Positions 1-8,365 of a stretch of DNA of 64,000 nucleotides are shown here, piece by piece. The notes beneath the pieces were generated by a model, which saw nothing but the letters and a program-made list of their open reading frames with translations, searched no databases and was not told the DNA's origin. The position numbers and the translations under genes were made by a program. Source of the DNA: Phycisphaerales bacterium (lineage in GTDB: Bacteria > Planctomycetota > Phycisphaerae > Phycisphaerales > UBA1924); the NCBI GenBank assembly GCA_028289195.1, contig JANQQR010000026.1, forward strand, positions 1 to 64,000, written 5' to 3'. Numbering within the stretch: position 1 is the stretch's first letter; every line of letters starts with the position of its first letter.

Positions 1-70
1 GGTGGGGCTTCGAGGGGTCGAACTTGGGGGGGGTGGGCATGTCCTGGGGCTGGGGCTCGCCTGCGCTCAT
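1..70 (-). CDS. N-terminal fragment of an unidentified protein, cut by the window edge
   Basis: The minus strand reads an ATG at 70-68 preceded by a good ribosome site (AGGAGGA about 8 nt upstream) and then 23 codons rich in Pro, Gln and acidic residues (MSAGEPQPQDMPTPPKFDPS...) running off the left end. Nothing in this short, low-complexity N-terminus identifies the family. The start is supported by the ribosome site only. Confidence 0.5.
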   Translation of the reverse strand, partial: MSAGEPQPQDMPTPPKFDPSKPH

Positions 71-246
71 GGTCGGGTTCCTCCTGGGCGGGGAGTCTAG
101 CTCCGGTACCCGCGCGATCCCCTTCCGAAGGGAGAAACTGGACGGGGACAGGGGGCCACGCTACCCTGTGCGGCTCGGCTGACGGGCGGTGGGGCCCGTT
201 TCCGACCTTTCAATCTCCCGAGAAGACGCACCCCGAGGCTCACGCC

Positions 247-564
247 ATGATCGACTCACTGAAGCCGGGTCAGAAGATCCGTTGCACGCTGCTCAAGACC
301 CTCACCAAGGGCGATGATCGCGACACGATCATGCGCATCATGCGCCACGATCCTGCCATCAAGAAGGGGCTGCGCAAGGCGCAGGACCGTCGCCTCGGAC
401 GCCTGAACATCCGCTCGCGCGGCGGGCGCCCCTGGGCCGTCCGCGAGAAGGCCTCCAAGGTCGCCAGCACGGAAAAGGGCGACGAGTTCACCGTCGTGTG
501 GGCTCCCCTCTACGCTGGCGACTTCAAGGCCGTGGAGAAGCATCTCAAGATAGAGTCGGTCTGA
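247..564 (+). CDS. Small conserved basic protein of unknown function
   Basis: A 105-residue protein rich in Lys and Arg (e.g. RKAQDRRLGRLNIRSRGGR) with no signal peptide or membrane segment. I do not recognise a named domain. The basic middle third could bind nucleic acid, but that is only inferred from composition. Its stop overlaps the start of the following lipoprotein gene by one base (TGATG), so the two are probably translated together. A weak GAGG lies 12 nt before the ATG. Confidence 0.6.
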   Translation: MIDSLKPGQKIRCTLLKTLTKGDDRDTIMRIMRHDPAIKKGLRKAQDRRLGRLNIRSRGGRPWAVREKASKVASTEKGDEFTVVWAPLYAGDFKAVEKHLKIESV

Positions 565-1016
565 TGGTCTCCGCCGGGCGATTCCTGCCCGTGGTTGCTG
601 TCGCGTGCGCCGCGCTGCTGGTGCTGCCCGCGTGCTCGGGACGCTCCGGCGACGCTGAGACACCCGCCGCCGAGCAGGGCGGGTCGGACGTCGTGACGAC
701 GGTCTACACCGTGCGGGGCGAGATCGCGGCGCTCCCAGCCCAGGGCGACCCGATGTCCGTGCTCCGTGTCCGCCACGAGGCGATGCCCCACTTCCGTGGT
801 CAGGACGGCTCGCTCGGTATGGACACGATGACCATGCCTTTCGCGCCGGCGCCCGGCCTCGACCTCGAGCCGTTTGGTGTCGGTGACAAGGTCATGCTGA
901 CCTTTGAGGTCGACAGCGACGCCGAGACCGGGATGTTCGTGGGGTTCCGCGCTTCAAAGCTCGAGCCGCTGGACCCGGCGACGGAGCTCGACTGGACTCC
1001 GCTCAGCGCCGACTGA
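564..1016 (+). CDS. Lipoprotein with a CusF-like copper-binding domain
   Basis: The 150-residue product starts at the ATG overlapping the previous stop. This gives a clean lipoprotein signal with the lipobox LPAC (Cys24), whereas the longer open frame upstream would bury the signal. The mature part holds GEIAAL...HEAMPHF...MDTMTMPF and then a VGDKVMLTFEVD strand. This is the arrangement of CusF-type periplasmic copper-binding beta-barrels: a His, then a Met-x2-Met-x-Met-Pro-Phe cluster. In that family the His and Met residues bind Cu(I)/Ag(I). The Trp that caps copper in E. coli CusF is not evident. It probably acts as a membrane-anchored periplasmic copper carrier, but no Cu exporter or SCO1 gene is adjacent. 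Confidence 0.7.
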   Translation: MVSAGRFLPVVAVACAALLVLPACSGRSGDAETPAAEQGGSDVVTTVYTVRGEIAALPAQGDPMSVLRVRHEAMPHFRGQDGSLGMDTMTMPFAPAPGLDLEPFGVGDKVMLTFEVDSDAETGMFVGFRASKLEPLDPATELDWTPLSAD

Positions 1017-1027
1017 GCGCGACGCGA

Positions 1028-1075
1028 AAAAAAGAAAAAGCCCGGCGACCAGTGGAATCACTGGCGCACCGGGCC
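1028..1075 (-). terminator. Rho-independent terminator reading on the minus strand
   Basis: Read on the minus strand, a hairpin with nested arms (CCCGG...CCGGG outside, CCAGTG...CACTGG inside, loop ATTC) is followed by a T-rich run. It lies about 175 nt past the stop of the uracil-DNA glycosylase gene and probably ends that transcript. The 1076-1250 stretch between them holds no gene I can support. Confidence 0.65.
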
Positions 1076-1250
1076 TCGTGGGGGTCAATGCACATGGCCC
1101 TCATGCAGAAGAAATATGGCAGGCCGTCACCCTGCCGCCTTCCGATACTTCGCCCCGGCCGAGACGGTTCCACGGATCTGGGCGATCCCAAAAAACGCTG
1201 CGCCGAAGCCCGTTTGCCGCCCGAGAACGCCGATTCCCTAGCGCGACACG

Positions 1251-1985
1251 CTACGAATCGGACCCGCGCAGGCGCGTCATCGCCATCTGCAGATCTGACC
1301 AGACCTTGCGCCGATTCTCCTCGGTGTACGCCCGAAGCAGGTACGCGGGGTGGAAGGTCGGCATCAGCGGCACGCCCGCGAACTCGAACCAGTGGCCCCG
1401 AAGGCGGCCCATGGCCTCGGTGTTGCCGAGCAGGAAATTCGCAGCCGGCTTGCCGAGCGTTACGAGCACCCTCGGCTCGATGATCTCGATCTGCCGGATG
1501 AGCCAAGGTCCGTGGGTCGCCGCCTCCTCGGGCGTCGGTGTGGCGTTTCCTGGGGGCCGGCGCTTGAGCACGTTGGCGATGTAGACCTCCTCGCGCGACA
1601 GGCCCATCGCCTTGATCATGTCGTTGAGTTTCTGACCTGCGCGCCCCACGAACGGGATGCCCTGCTTGTCCTCCTCGGCGCCCGGGGCTTCGCCCACGAA
1701 CATCAGGTCGGCGTCGGGGTTGCCGTCGCCGAAGACCACGCGCGTGTGCTGCGCCCCGGGTTCGGGGGGCATCTCGCGCTCGTAGGCCTGTTCCAATTCG
1801 GCCAGGCGCTGCGCCTTGTCCGAGTGATCGGGCGCCGACACTCCCGGCGCAGCACGCGGGCTCGGTGCGGGCTCCGCCTCCGGCGATTCGGCGCCGGCCC
1901 GGACCGGCACGAAGTCCGCTCCGAGCAGGCGTGACGTCTCGATCAGTTGGCGGGCTGCGCGCAGGGTGTCTTGCGTCTCGGTCAT
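1251..1985 (-). CDS. Family 4-type uracil-DNA glycosylase lacking all cysteines
   Basis: The 244-residue protein carries family 4 uracil-DNA glycosylase motifs: GEAPG (99-103) with the following ED and [16 protein letters not shown] (134-145), and HPAYLLR (212-218). Such enzymes remove uracil from DNA as the first step of base excision repair. Family 4 members hold a 4Fe-4S cluster on four conserved cysteines, one in KCRPP and another in the C-x-P-x-L that follows. Here the whole protein has no cysteine; the two sites read KRRPP and HGPWL. The first 65 residues are a Pro/Ala-rich linker-like extension. Fold and active-site motifs look intact, so activity without a cluster is plausible. Confidence 0.85.
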   Translation of the reverse strand: MTETQDTLRAARQLIETSRLLGADFVPVRAGAESPEAEPAPSPRAAPGVSAPDHSDKAQRLAELEQAYEREMPPEPGAQHTRVVFGDGNPDADLMFVGEAPGAEEDKQGIPFVGRAGQKLNDMIKAMGLSREEVYIANVLKRRPPGNATPTPEEAATHGPWLIRQIEIIEPRVLVTLGKPAANFLLGNTEAMGRLRGHWFEFAGVPLMPTFHPAYLLRAYTEENRRKVWSDLQMAMTRLRGSDS

Positions 1986-2025
1986 GGGCCGAGTGTACAG
2001 GTCCGGTGCGGATGGACGCGGGCGA

Positions 2026-2889
2026 TCAGGCCGACATCAGCGAAGGGATCTTCGCCTCGGTAAACCCGATCTGGCCGACGGGCTTGGGCGCCTCGCCCTT
2101 GACCGTCGTCACGTGGCCGAGCGCTCGGGCGATCAGCTCACCTCTGCTGGAGGCGTTGAGCTTCCGATGCAGGGCCTTGACGTGGTCGTGCACCGTGTGC
2201 GGGCTGCGAGCCAGATCGCTGGCGATCTGCTTCACGCTCTTGCCCAGCGTGAGGTGCTCGAGCACGAGCTGCTCGCGCTGGGTGAGACGGTTCGCCGGGG
2301 TGCTGCGCTCCTGGCCGAACGCCAGTGAGGCCCGCTGCACGAAGTGCGGCATCATGGCGCGGATCACGCTCACTTCCCAAGCCTCGAGGGGCCGGTCCAT
2401 GCTGCGCACTCCGAACTCGATGATGAGGGCTCTGCCCTGCGTCTCGCCGAGCATCCCTCCCCAACCGATGAGGGGATCCGAGATACCCAGGTTGCCCCAG
2501 CGCTTCGCGCAGGGCGTGGCGGGCCAGTTCTGAGCACTGGGCAGGCTCGAGAGGCGCTCGACGCGGATCACGCCGGGCTGAGGACGCTCGTCGAACCACC
2601 AGTCGAGGCTCGGGCTGTGCTCGGGGTGGAGGCTGTGCCCGTCGATGGGACGCCCGTTGGGGTCGTTGCCGGTCGCGCCGGTGGCCTCGAGCAGCTCGAC
2701 ACGCCCGCGATCGCCAAGGACCGCGAGACTGATCGAGATGACCGAATTCTGGCGCATCGGGCGGATCGCGCTCGCAGCCATCTCGCACCAGTCGTGGGTG
2801 GCGACAGCCGGGAGTGCGCACACGCGCGACACAACGTCCGTGGCAACCGAAAGAGCTCGAAGATCCGTCATGCGTTCCGCAGGCTGCAT
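2026..2889 (-). CDS. LuxR-type transcriptional regulator
   Basis: A 287-residue protein whose C-terminal 65 residues form a LuxR/FixJ helix-turn-helix (LTQREQLVLEHLTLGKSVKQ ... SPHTVHDHVKALHRKLN ... RGELIARAL). The N-terminal 200 residues contain no REC or autoinducer domain I can name; they look like a PAS/GAF-sized sensor with several Trp and Gly. The start at 2889 follows a GGGGG run 9 nt upstream; an in-frame ATG at 2871 is the alternative. It stands alone on its strand, so no target can be inferred from context. Confidence 0.8.
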   Translation of the reverse strand: MQPAERMTDLRALSVATDVVSRVCALPAVATHDWCEMAASAIRPMRQNSVISISLAVLGDRGRVELLEATGATGNDPNGRPIDGHSLHPEHSPSLDWWFDERPQPGVIRVERLSSLPSAQNWPATPCAKRWGNLGISDPLIGWGGMLGETQGRALIIEFGVRSMDRPLEAWEVSVIRAMMPHFVQRASLAFGQERSTPANRLTQREQLVLEHLTLGKSVKQIASDLARSPHTVHDHVKALHRKLNASSRGELIARALGHVTTVKGEAPKPVGQIGFTEAKIPSLMSA

Positions 2890-3053
2890 CGTGCAAGCCC
2901 CCTTTCGCTCTTGGAAAGGAAACACACAAACCTTTCGGGGAAACCCTCCCCAGAACCGGGCTCTGGGGAACACAGCCAGACTATCGACCCAAACGGGGGA
3001 AAGACTCGAACTTCTATCCACAAACTTCCCCGGATCGGGCGAGCAGCCGCCGA

Positions 3054-3656
3054 TCAGCCCCCGATCGCCTCGGCACAGGCGCGCATCAGGCGTGCCGTCA
3101 GGCGCGGGTCGTCGCGGATCTCGAGCGTAACCTGCTCGTTGGATTCGGGTTGCGCTTCGAGGTCCGGCAGGTCCGTCTCGCTGTCCAGGCGCACGCTCGA
3201 GGGCGAGACGCGTCGCCCCGGCCGATGGAGGCGCTGGACCTCGACCCGGATCGTGAGGACGACGGGTGCATCGGCGGTGCGGAGGTCGTAGTCGCTCCCG
3301 GGATCGACGGGGGACGCCGCCTCCCCGTTGTCGTCGATCGGCGAGAATTCGATGGTCGCGATCCGCTGCTCGTGGTGGGCAAATCCCCGCACCGACGGGC
3401 CCAGCCCCCGGGAGTGGGGGACCCACGGGGTGGCGAACCCCGACGAAGGCCTCGTGGCGGTCGTGAGCACTCCCCGGCGCGCATCGACCCGGTCGAGCTC
3501 GAAGCCGAATCGACGCAGCACGTCCTTGGATGACTGGAACGCCTCGGTATAGGCGCCCGCCGGGACCGTGATCGACTCCGGAGCCGGGCTCGACGCGCAG
3601 CCCGACGCCAGGGCCAGCATCGCTACCAGCACCAGGATGGACACGCTCCGTGCCAC
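3054..3656 (-). CDS. Putative lipoprotein of unknown function
   Basis: A 200-residue protein with a lipoprotein signal ending in LASGC (Cys20). The mature part alternates beta-like stretches (VVLTIRVEVQRLHRP, EQVTLEIRDD) with charged loops and ends in a helix (LTARLMRACAEAIGG). I do not recognise the family. It diverges from the phosphofructokinase gene with a 91 bp gap that must hold both promoters. Confidence 0.65.
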   Translation of the reverse strand: MARSVSILVLVAMLALASGCASSPAPESITVPAGAYTEAFQSSKDVLRRFGFELDRVDARRGVLTTATRPSSGFATPWVPHSRGLGPSVRGFAHHEQRIATIEFSPIDDNGEAASPVDPGSDYDLRTADAPVVLTIRVEVQRLHRPGRRVSPSSVRLDSETDLPDLEAQPESNEQVTLEIRDDPRLTARLMRACAEAIGG

Positions 3657-3747
3657 GAGCCCGATGGTACCGGACCGCTCGGCCCCGCTCGCTACGATGT
3701 CCGCCCGCCTTTTTCAGGTTAGGCCAGATCAATCAGGAGAGACCCAG

Positions 3748-4974
3748 ATGCCGGATGTGCCCACAGGAGCAGCGATGATCGCCCAGTCGGGCGGGCCGAG
3801 CGCCGTGATCAACCAGTCGCTCGTGGGCGTCGTCGAGGGGCTGCGCGGCAGCGCGTCGATCACGAAGACCCTCGGCGCACGCCACGGCGTGCGCGGGATG
3901 CTCGAGAATTCGATCATTGATCTCAGCGACGTCGACCAGGCAACGCTCGACCGGGTCGCAGCCACGCCGAGCGCCGCGCTGGGCTCGACGCGCGACAAGC
4001 CGGATCACGAGTACTGCGAGAAGGTCCTCGAGGTCTTCAAGAAGCTCGACGTCCGCTACCTCTTCTACATCGGGGGCAACGACTCCTCGGACACCTGCCG
4101 CATCGTCCACGAGCTGGCAGTCGAGGCCGGATACCCGCTGCACGCGTTCCACGTGCCCAAGACGATCGACAACGACCTCGTCCACAACGACCACACTCCG
4201 GGCTACGCCAGCGCCGCGCGATACGTGGCGATGGCCTTCATGGGCGACAGTCTCGACAACCGCGCGCTGCCGGGCATCAAGCTCGACGTGGTGATGGGGC
4301 GGCACGCAGGGTTCCTCACCGGCGCCGCCGGCATGCTCCGCGAGCGCGAGGAGGACGGCCCGCACCTGATCCTGATGCCCGAGCGAGCCTTCGTGTTCGA
4401 CGAGGTGCTCGGCGAGGTCGATCGCGTGTACACCAAGCTAGGGCGCTGCCACATCGCCGTCAGCGAGGGCGTGCAGGACCGGGACGGCACCCCCGTCGCG
4501 GCGTTGCTCACCGACGTCCAGGAGCGCGACGCACACGGCAACATCCGCCTCTCCGGATCGGGCGCGCTGGGCGACACGCTGGCGCAGTTCATCTCCCGCA
4601 AGCTGACACCCGAGGGCGGCAAGGCCCCGCGCACACGCGCCGACACGCTCGGCTACGCCCAGCGCTACTGGCCCGACGCCAGCCCCGTCGATCAGCGCGA
4701 AGCGCGCGAGGTCGGCCGCTTCGCCGCGTCGCAGGCGCTCTCGGGCATCGAGAGCGGTTCGATCACGATCCAGCGCACCGCCGGGCCGGGCAGCCCGTCG
4801 CCCGTGCTCGACTACGCCGTCGATCTGCACCGCGTCGAATTGAGCGACGTCGCCGCCAAGACACGCCACATGCCCGACGAGTTCATCAGCGCCGACGGGC
4901 GGGGCGTGACACCGGCCTTCTGCGACTGGCTGCGCCCGATGCTGGGCGACATGCCCCGGGCCGGCTGGCTCTAG
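3748..4974 (+). CDS. 6-phosphofructokinase, probably pyrophosphate-dependent
   Basis: The 408-residue enzyme starts at an ATG 7 nt after AGGAGA; the longer open frame upstream has no such site. It carries the PFK signatures IAQSGGPSAVINQ (11-23), YIGGND (107-112), PKTIDNDL (137-144) and MGRHAGFL. It phosphorylates fructose 6-phosphate in glycolysis. ATP-dependent enzymes read GGDGS at the donor loop, while PPi-dependent ones carry Asp in place of the second Gly. Here it reads GGNDS, which favours pyrophosphate as donor, and the size fits such enzymes. No other glycolytic gene is adjacent. Its TAG stop shares the CTAG tetranucleotide with the convergent padR stop. Confidence 0.85.
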   Translation: MPDVPTGAAMIAQSGGPSAVINQSLVGVVEGLRGSASITKTLGARHGVRGMLENSIIDLSDVDQATLDRVAATPSAALGSTRDKPDHEYCEKVLEVFKKLDVRYLFYIGGNDSSDTCRIVHELAVEAGYPLHAFHVPKTIDNDLVHNDHTPGYASAARYVAMAFMGDSLDNRALPGIKLDVVMGRHAGFLTGAAGMLREREEDGPHLILMPERAFVFDEVLGEVDRVYTKLGRCHIAVSEGVQDRDGTPVAALLTDVQERDAHGNIRLSGSGALGDTLAQFISRKLTPEGGKAPRTRADTLGYAQRYWPDASPVDQREAREVGRFAASQALSGIESGSITIQRTAGPGSPSPVLDYAVDLHRVELSDVAAKTRHMPDEFISADGRGVTPAFCDWLRPMLGDMPRAGWL

Positions 4975-5519
4975 CCCAGCGACGCTTCGATCTCTCGGAC
5001 CCACTCCAGGCGTGCGCGCTGAACGAGGAGATCGCCCCGCCAGGCGCTGAGCAGGTGCGGATCGTCGATCGACTCGGCCCGCCCGCGCGACGCTTCGACC
5101 GCTTGGAGATCGCGCTCGAGTTCTTCCCGGATCCGGCGCAGCGCCGGCTTCCGCTCGCGGGTCGGGAGAGCGCCGATGATCTGGACGCGCGAGCGCACGG
5201 GGTCGGTCAGTGCGCCCGTCGCGCAGCCCGGCGCCTTGATCCATGCGCGCAGCGAGCGTTTGCCCTCGGGAGTGATGCGGTACTCCACGCCCTCGCGCTC
5301 GCCCTGCGTGAACGCCTCGCCCTCGATGAGCCCCGACCGATCGAGGCGCTCCACGAGGCCGTAGACCGACCCGGCGCTCGATGAGAGGTGGGGGGACCGC
5401 GATTCGCGGGCCATCTTGCGCAGGGCGTAGGGCGTGAGCGGGCCCCAACGCCACACGGCGCCGAGCATGGCCCCCTCGAGCTCGGTGAGGGTTGCGGGTT
5501 GGGCGATTCGATCGGTCAT
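4971..5519 (-). CDS. PadR-family transcriptional regulator
   Basis: The 182-residue protein has a PadR winged helix in the first 85 residues (LTPYALRKMA, SAGSVYGLVERLDRSGLIEG, VEYRITPEGKRSL) followed by a long helical C-terminal half, as in PadR subfamilies that dimerise by coiled coil. It is divergent from a secreted aspartyl protease gene, and a perfect palindrome lies between the two. PadR proteins usually repress their own gene and a neighbour, so autoregulation plus control of the protease is the natural reading. That reading is inferred, not shown. Confidence 0.88.
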   Translation of the reverse strand: MTDRIAQPATLTELEGAMLGAVWRWGPLTPYALRKMARESRSPHLSSSAGSVYGLVERLDRSGLIEGEAFTQGEREGVEYRITPEGKRSLRAWIKAPGCATGALTDPVRSRVQIIGALPTRERKPALRRIREELERDLQAVEASRGRAESIDDPHLLSAWRGDLLVQRARLEWVREIEASLG

Positions 5520-5577
5520 CGCAGAAAAAAGGACGCACGGGCGGCGTGTTCCTGACAGGAAGCACGGGTCGGCTCGT

Positions 5578-5604
5578 CAGTATAGTCCGAACCGGACTAT
5601 ACTG
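5578..5604. promoter_or_regulatory. Perfect 12+12 bp palindrome, likely PadR operator
   Basis: CAGTATAGTCCG (5578-5589) and CGGACTATACTG (5593-5604) are exact inverted repeats around AAC. It sits 58 nt before the padR start and 23 nt before the protease ATG. The right arm contains TATACT, a plausible -10 box for the protease gene. Length and symmetry fit a dimeric winged-helix repressor. Confidence 0.7.
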
Positions 5605-5627
5605 GAACCGAAGCCACGGAGAATCGC

Positions 5628-6812
5628 ATGAACACTCGCAGCCTGATCGTTGGAGCACTGTCGTTGCACCTCGGAGCGCTCGCCTGCCTCGCGCAGCAGC
5701 GCACGTCGATCGCCGAAGCGCCCCCGCCCCGTGTGGAGGTGCCGCGCGCCGGGGGCGCTGTGCCGATGACGATGGTGCGCCAGAAGCCGTCGATCGAGCT
5801 GATGATCAACGGCCACGGGCCGTTCGAATTCCTGTTCGACACAGGCTGCTCGCCCCAGATCGTGCTCGACGGCGAGTTCGCCCGCGAGATCGGCCTCGAG
5901 TCCGCGGGGGTGCAGCTGATGGGCGACCCGGCCTCGCCCCAGTCGATCGAGGCGCAGGTCCACGAGATCGCCGAGGTGCGCATCGGCTCGGTCGTGTGCA
6001 CGGGCGTGGTGGGGGTGTCGCACGATCGCTCGGGCATTTACGGCGGCGATGCGCCCAAGGGTGTGATCGGCCTCCCGCTGTTCGAGGGCGCGACGGTCGT
6101 GCTCGACTACCCCGGGGGCGAGTTCCGCATCGAGCCGGCCGGCCTGCCATCACCGGAAGAAGACGCGCGCGTCGTGCCGTACTCGCGCCACATGGGCGCG
6201 ATCCCCGAGATCGAGATCGATATCGCCGGTGTCGAGGCGATCGCGCTGATTGATACCGGCGCGGTGAGCGAACTGATGGTCCACGAAGACTTCGCCAAGA
6301 CCATCCCGCTCGACGGCGAACCCGAAGTGATCGGGCGCGGGCGCACCGTTGCCAACGACTTCGAGATCCTCGCGGCACCCCTCGATGGCGACCTCGGCGT
6401 CGGATCCACGCGAGCCGGCGATGTGCGCGTGACGATGAACTCGCTGTTCGACCATGCGAACCTGGGCTCGGGGTTCCTGGGCCAGTTTGTGCTCAGCGTG
6501 GACACCGCCAACGATCGCCTTCGCCTGGAGGCCGTAGAGGGAGCAAAGAAGCCTGAGCGCCCCAAGCGCTACGGCGTGATGTTCCGACCCGATGCCGCCG
6601 GTGGCCCGCTGGTGGTGCACGGCGTCGTGCCGGGCTCGCCCGCGGAGAAGGCCGGGCTGCGCACCGGGGACGTTGTCCTGACCATCGACGGCGAGACGAC
6701 GGCCGGGCGGGACCAGATGGAGATCGGCGCGTGGATGCGCCGGCCGGAACTGGTGCTGGGCGTGGAGCGGGAGGGGGAAGAGATCAAGGTGCGGATGGAG
6801 CTTGGGGGGTAG
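5628..6812 (+). CDS. Secreted double aspartyl-protease-like protein with C-terminal PDZ domain
   Basis: A 394-residue exported protein: signal peptide (1-23, ending ACLAQQ), two retropepsin-like halves with active-site motifs LFDTGCS (Asp71) and LIDTGAVS (Asp209), and a PDZ domain from about residue 305 (MFRPDAAGG...VPGSPAEKAGLRTGDVVLTIDG). Each half pairs DTG with a hydrophobic-Gly segment, so one chain could form a complete pepsin-like active site, whereas retroviral proteases need a dimer. Likely a periplasmic or outer-surface peptidase, with PDZ recognising substrate termini. The palindrome just upstream suggests PadR control. Confidence 0.8.
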   Translation: MNTRSLIVGALSLHLGALACLAQQRTSIAEAPPPRVEVPRAGGAVPMTMVRQKPSIELMINGHGPFEFLFDTGCSPQIVLDGEFAREIGLESAGVQLMGDPASPQSIEAQVHEIAEVRIGSVVCTGVVGVSHDRSGIYGGDAPKGVIGLPLFEGATVVLDYPGGEFRIEPAGLPSPEEDARVVPYSRHMGAIPEIEIDIAGVEAIALIDTGAVSELMVHEDFAKTIPLDGEPEVIGRGRTVANDFEILAAPLDGDLGVGSTRAGDVRVTMNSLFDHANLGSGFLGQFVLSVDTANDRLRLEAVEGAKKPERPKRYGVMFRPDAAGGPLVVHGVVPGSPAEKAGLRTGDVVLTIDGETTAGRDQMEIGAWMRRPELVLGVEREGEEIKVRMELGG

Positions 6813-6841
6813 GGTGATACACCAGCCTAAGATCATGATGC

Positions 6842-8365
6842 GTGATCAGAGTGACGCATATCTCGCTCGCGGCTGTTCTGAACATTGCTGCTTCGGCTTT
6901 GGCTCAGGGCACAGACAGGTACGAGATTCCTGACTACGTCGCGAAGTGGGAGCAACTCGTCGAGCTGCGTGCTGGCGATGCGCCGGATGCACGACCGATC
7001 CTCGAACGTGCTGGGGCGATCTGCGATGGCGTCGAGCGCGATGTGGAGATCGAGTTTCCCGGGACCGTGCTGGATTGGACCAATCTGACCGAGCCCTGGA
7101 TCACGCAGTGCTCGCCGGCCGAGCGCGCGATCGCCGAGCGTGGCCTGGAGCTCCTCGAAGAGCGCGGGTTGTTCGAGCTACTGAGCTCTCTGGAGGGCGC
7201 GCGTATGAGCGTGCTCTGGGACGAACGCCCGGAGCGTCTCGAAGAAGCGACAATGCCATTCATCGAGTGGTCGAGTCTGGCACGCCGCTCGGTCTGGATC
7301 TGTAAGGCGAGGCTCTACGGAGCGATCCTCAGAGGCGACAGCGTGACGACGCGGGCGTGCCTGGACGCGATCCGGGCCCTCGCGGTCATTGTGAACGAAC
7401 ACCCGACGATGATCGCGCACCTCGTCGGGCGAGCACTCGACGGCGTGGGGAGCGACCAGATTCGCGCGATCGCGTCGACAGGACGGATGCCCGGGCCCGT
7501 CGCCGAAGCCGTTCTCGATGCGTGGAGAGGCTCACCGCCGCTGCGTGCGACGCCGACGATGTGGGAGGCGGAGAGTCTCTACATGCGATCCAGCCTCGAG
7601 CACGTGTTCGCACCCGATGGGCAGGGAGTGGGCCGGCTGAGGGTATCGGCGTTGGCGGAGTGGAGTTCCCTGATGGACCCGCTCCGCGGCATGCAGGAAG
7701 CCCTGATGGGCTCCGGCGAATTCAGTGCGATCGAGTTCATGACCTCTCAGTTGCTGCTGGTGACACGCGAGCGTGCGCGCACCGGGACGTTCGACGCGAT
7801 GTCGCCGTTCTTCGCGTCCCGCGTACAGTCGATGAGCGTTGTCAGCGAGTTCTATGAACTGGTCAGCAACCGATTCGAAGAACAGGTCTCTTCCCGGACC
7901 CTCCGCGAGGATCTCGATCTGTTCGAAGCGTCGATCGCTCCGAACGATCCGGCTGCGCGGATGGCGGTGGCCCTGAGTACCGACATGCTGCCCGTCAATC
8001 GAGCAATGGAGGAGCGTGTCTCAGCGGTGCGCGCGGGCAACACACTCCTGCTGGCGATCATCGTGCACGAGAATCGCCATGGGCGGAGCCCCGGCGCTCT
8101 CGACGCGCTGGTGCCCGGAATTCTCGATGCACTGCCGATGGACCCGCACTCGGGCGTGCGCTTCCGCTACCGGCCGGCGACGGAAGACGAACAGCGGTTT
8201 GTCCGAACCGGCTTCGTGCTGTATTCGGTCGGCGGTGACGGTGTCGATGACGGCGGGAGCGTCGGTGAGCCCGGCGAGTATTCGCCGTGGGAAGCCCTGA
8301 GCGATCGCGCAGCCGGGCATGACTACATCGTCAACTTTGTTCGACCCGACGGAGCCGGGGACTGA
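6842..8365 (+). CDS. Exported hypothetical protein of a planctomycete type
   Basis: A 507-residue protein that can only start at the GTG at 6842, since an in-frame TGA lies two codons before. It has a signal peptide (cleavage near ASALAQ) and a long helical middle. The end resembles a motif common in planctomycete proteins: an HGRSPGALDALVPG helix, a PMDPHSG segment, then FVLYSVGGDGVDDGG. The same end occurs in pseudopilin-like proteins, but no prepilin N-terminus is present. Function is unknown. It begins 29 nt after the protease gene and may be cotranscribed with it. Confidence 0.65.
   Translation: MIRVTHISLAAVLNIAASALAQGTDRYEIPDYVAKWEQLVELRAGDAPDARPILERAGAICDGVERDVEIEFPGTVLDWTNLTEPWITQCSPAERAIAERGLELLEERGLFELLSSLEGARMSVLWDERPERLEEATMPFIEWSSLARRSVWICKARLYGAILRGDSVTTRACLDAIRALAVIVNEHPTMIAHLVGRALDGVGSDQIRAIASTGRMPGPVAEAVLDAWRGSPPLRATPTMWEAESLYMRSSLEHVFAPDGQGVGRLRVSALAEWSSLMDPLRGMQEALMGSGEFSAIEFMTSQLLLVTRERARTGTFDAMSPFFASRVQSMSVVSEFYELVSNRFEEQVSSRTLREDLDLFEASIAPNDPAARMAVALSTDMLPVNRAMEERVSAVRAGNTLLLAIIVHENRHGRSPGALDALVPGILDALPMDPHSGVRFRYRPATEDEQRFVRTGFVLYSVGGDGVDDGGSVGEPGEYSPWEALSDRAAGHDYIVNFVRPDGAGD

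Noticed and set aside
1251..1985. Assignment of the glycosylase to the UdgX group
   Set aside because: The distinguishing KRRIH segment of UdgX is not present; the site reads KRRPP as in family 4.
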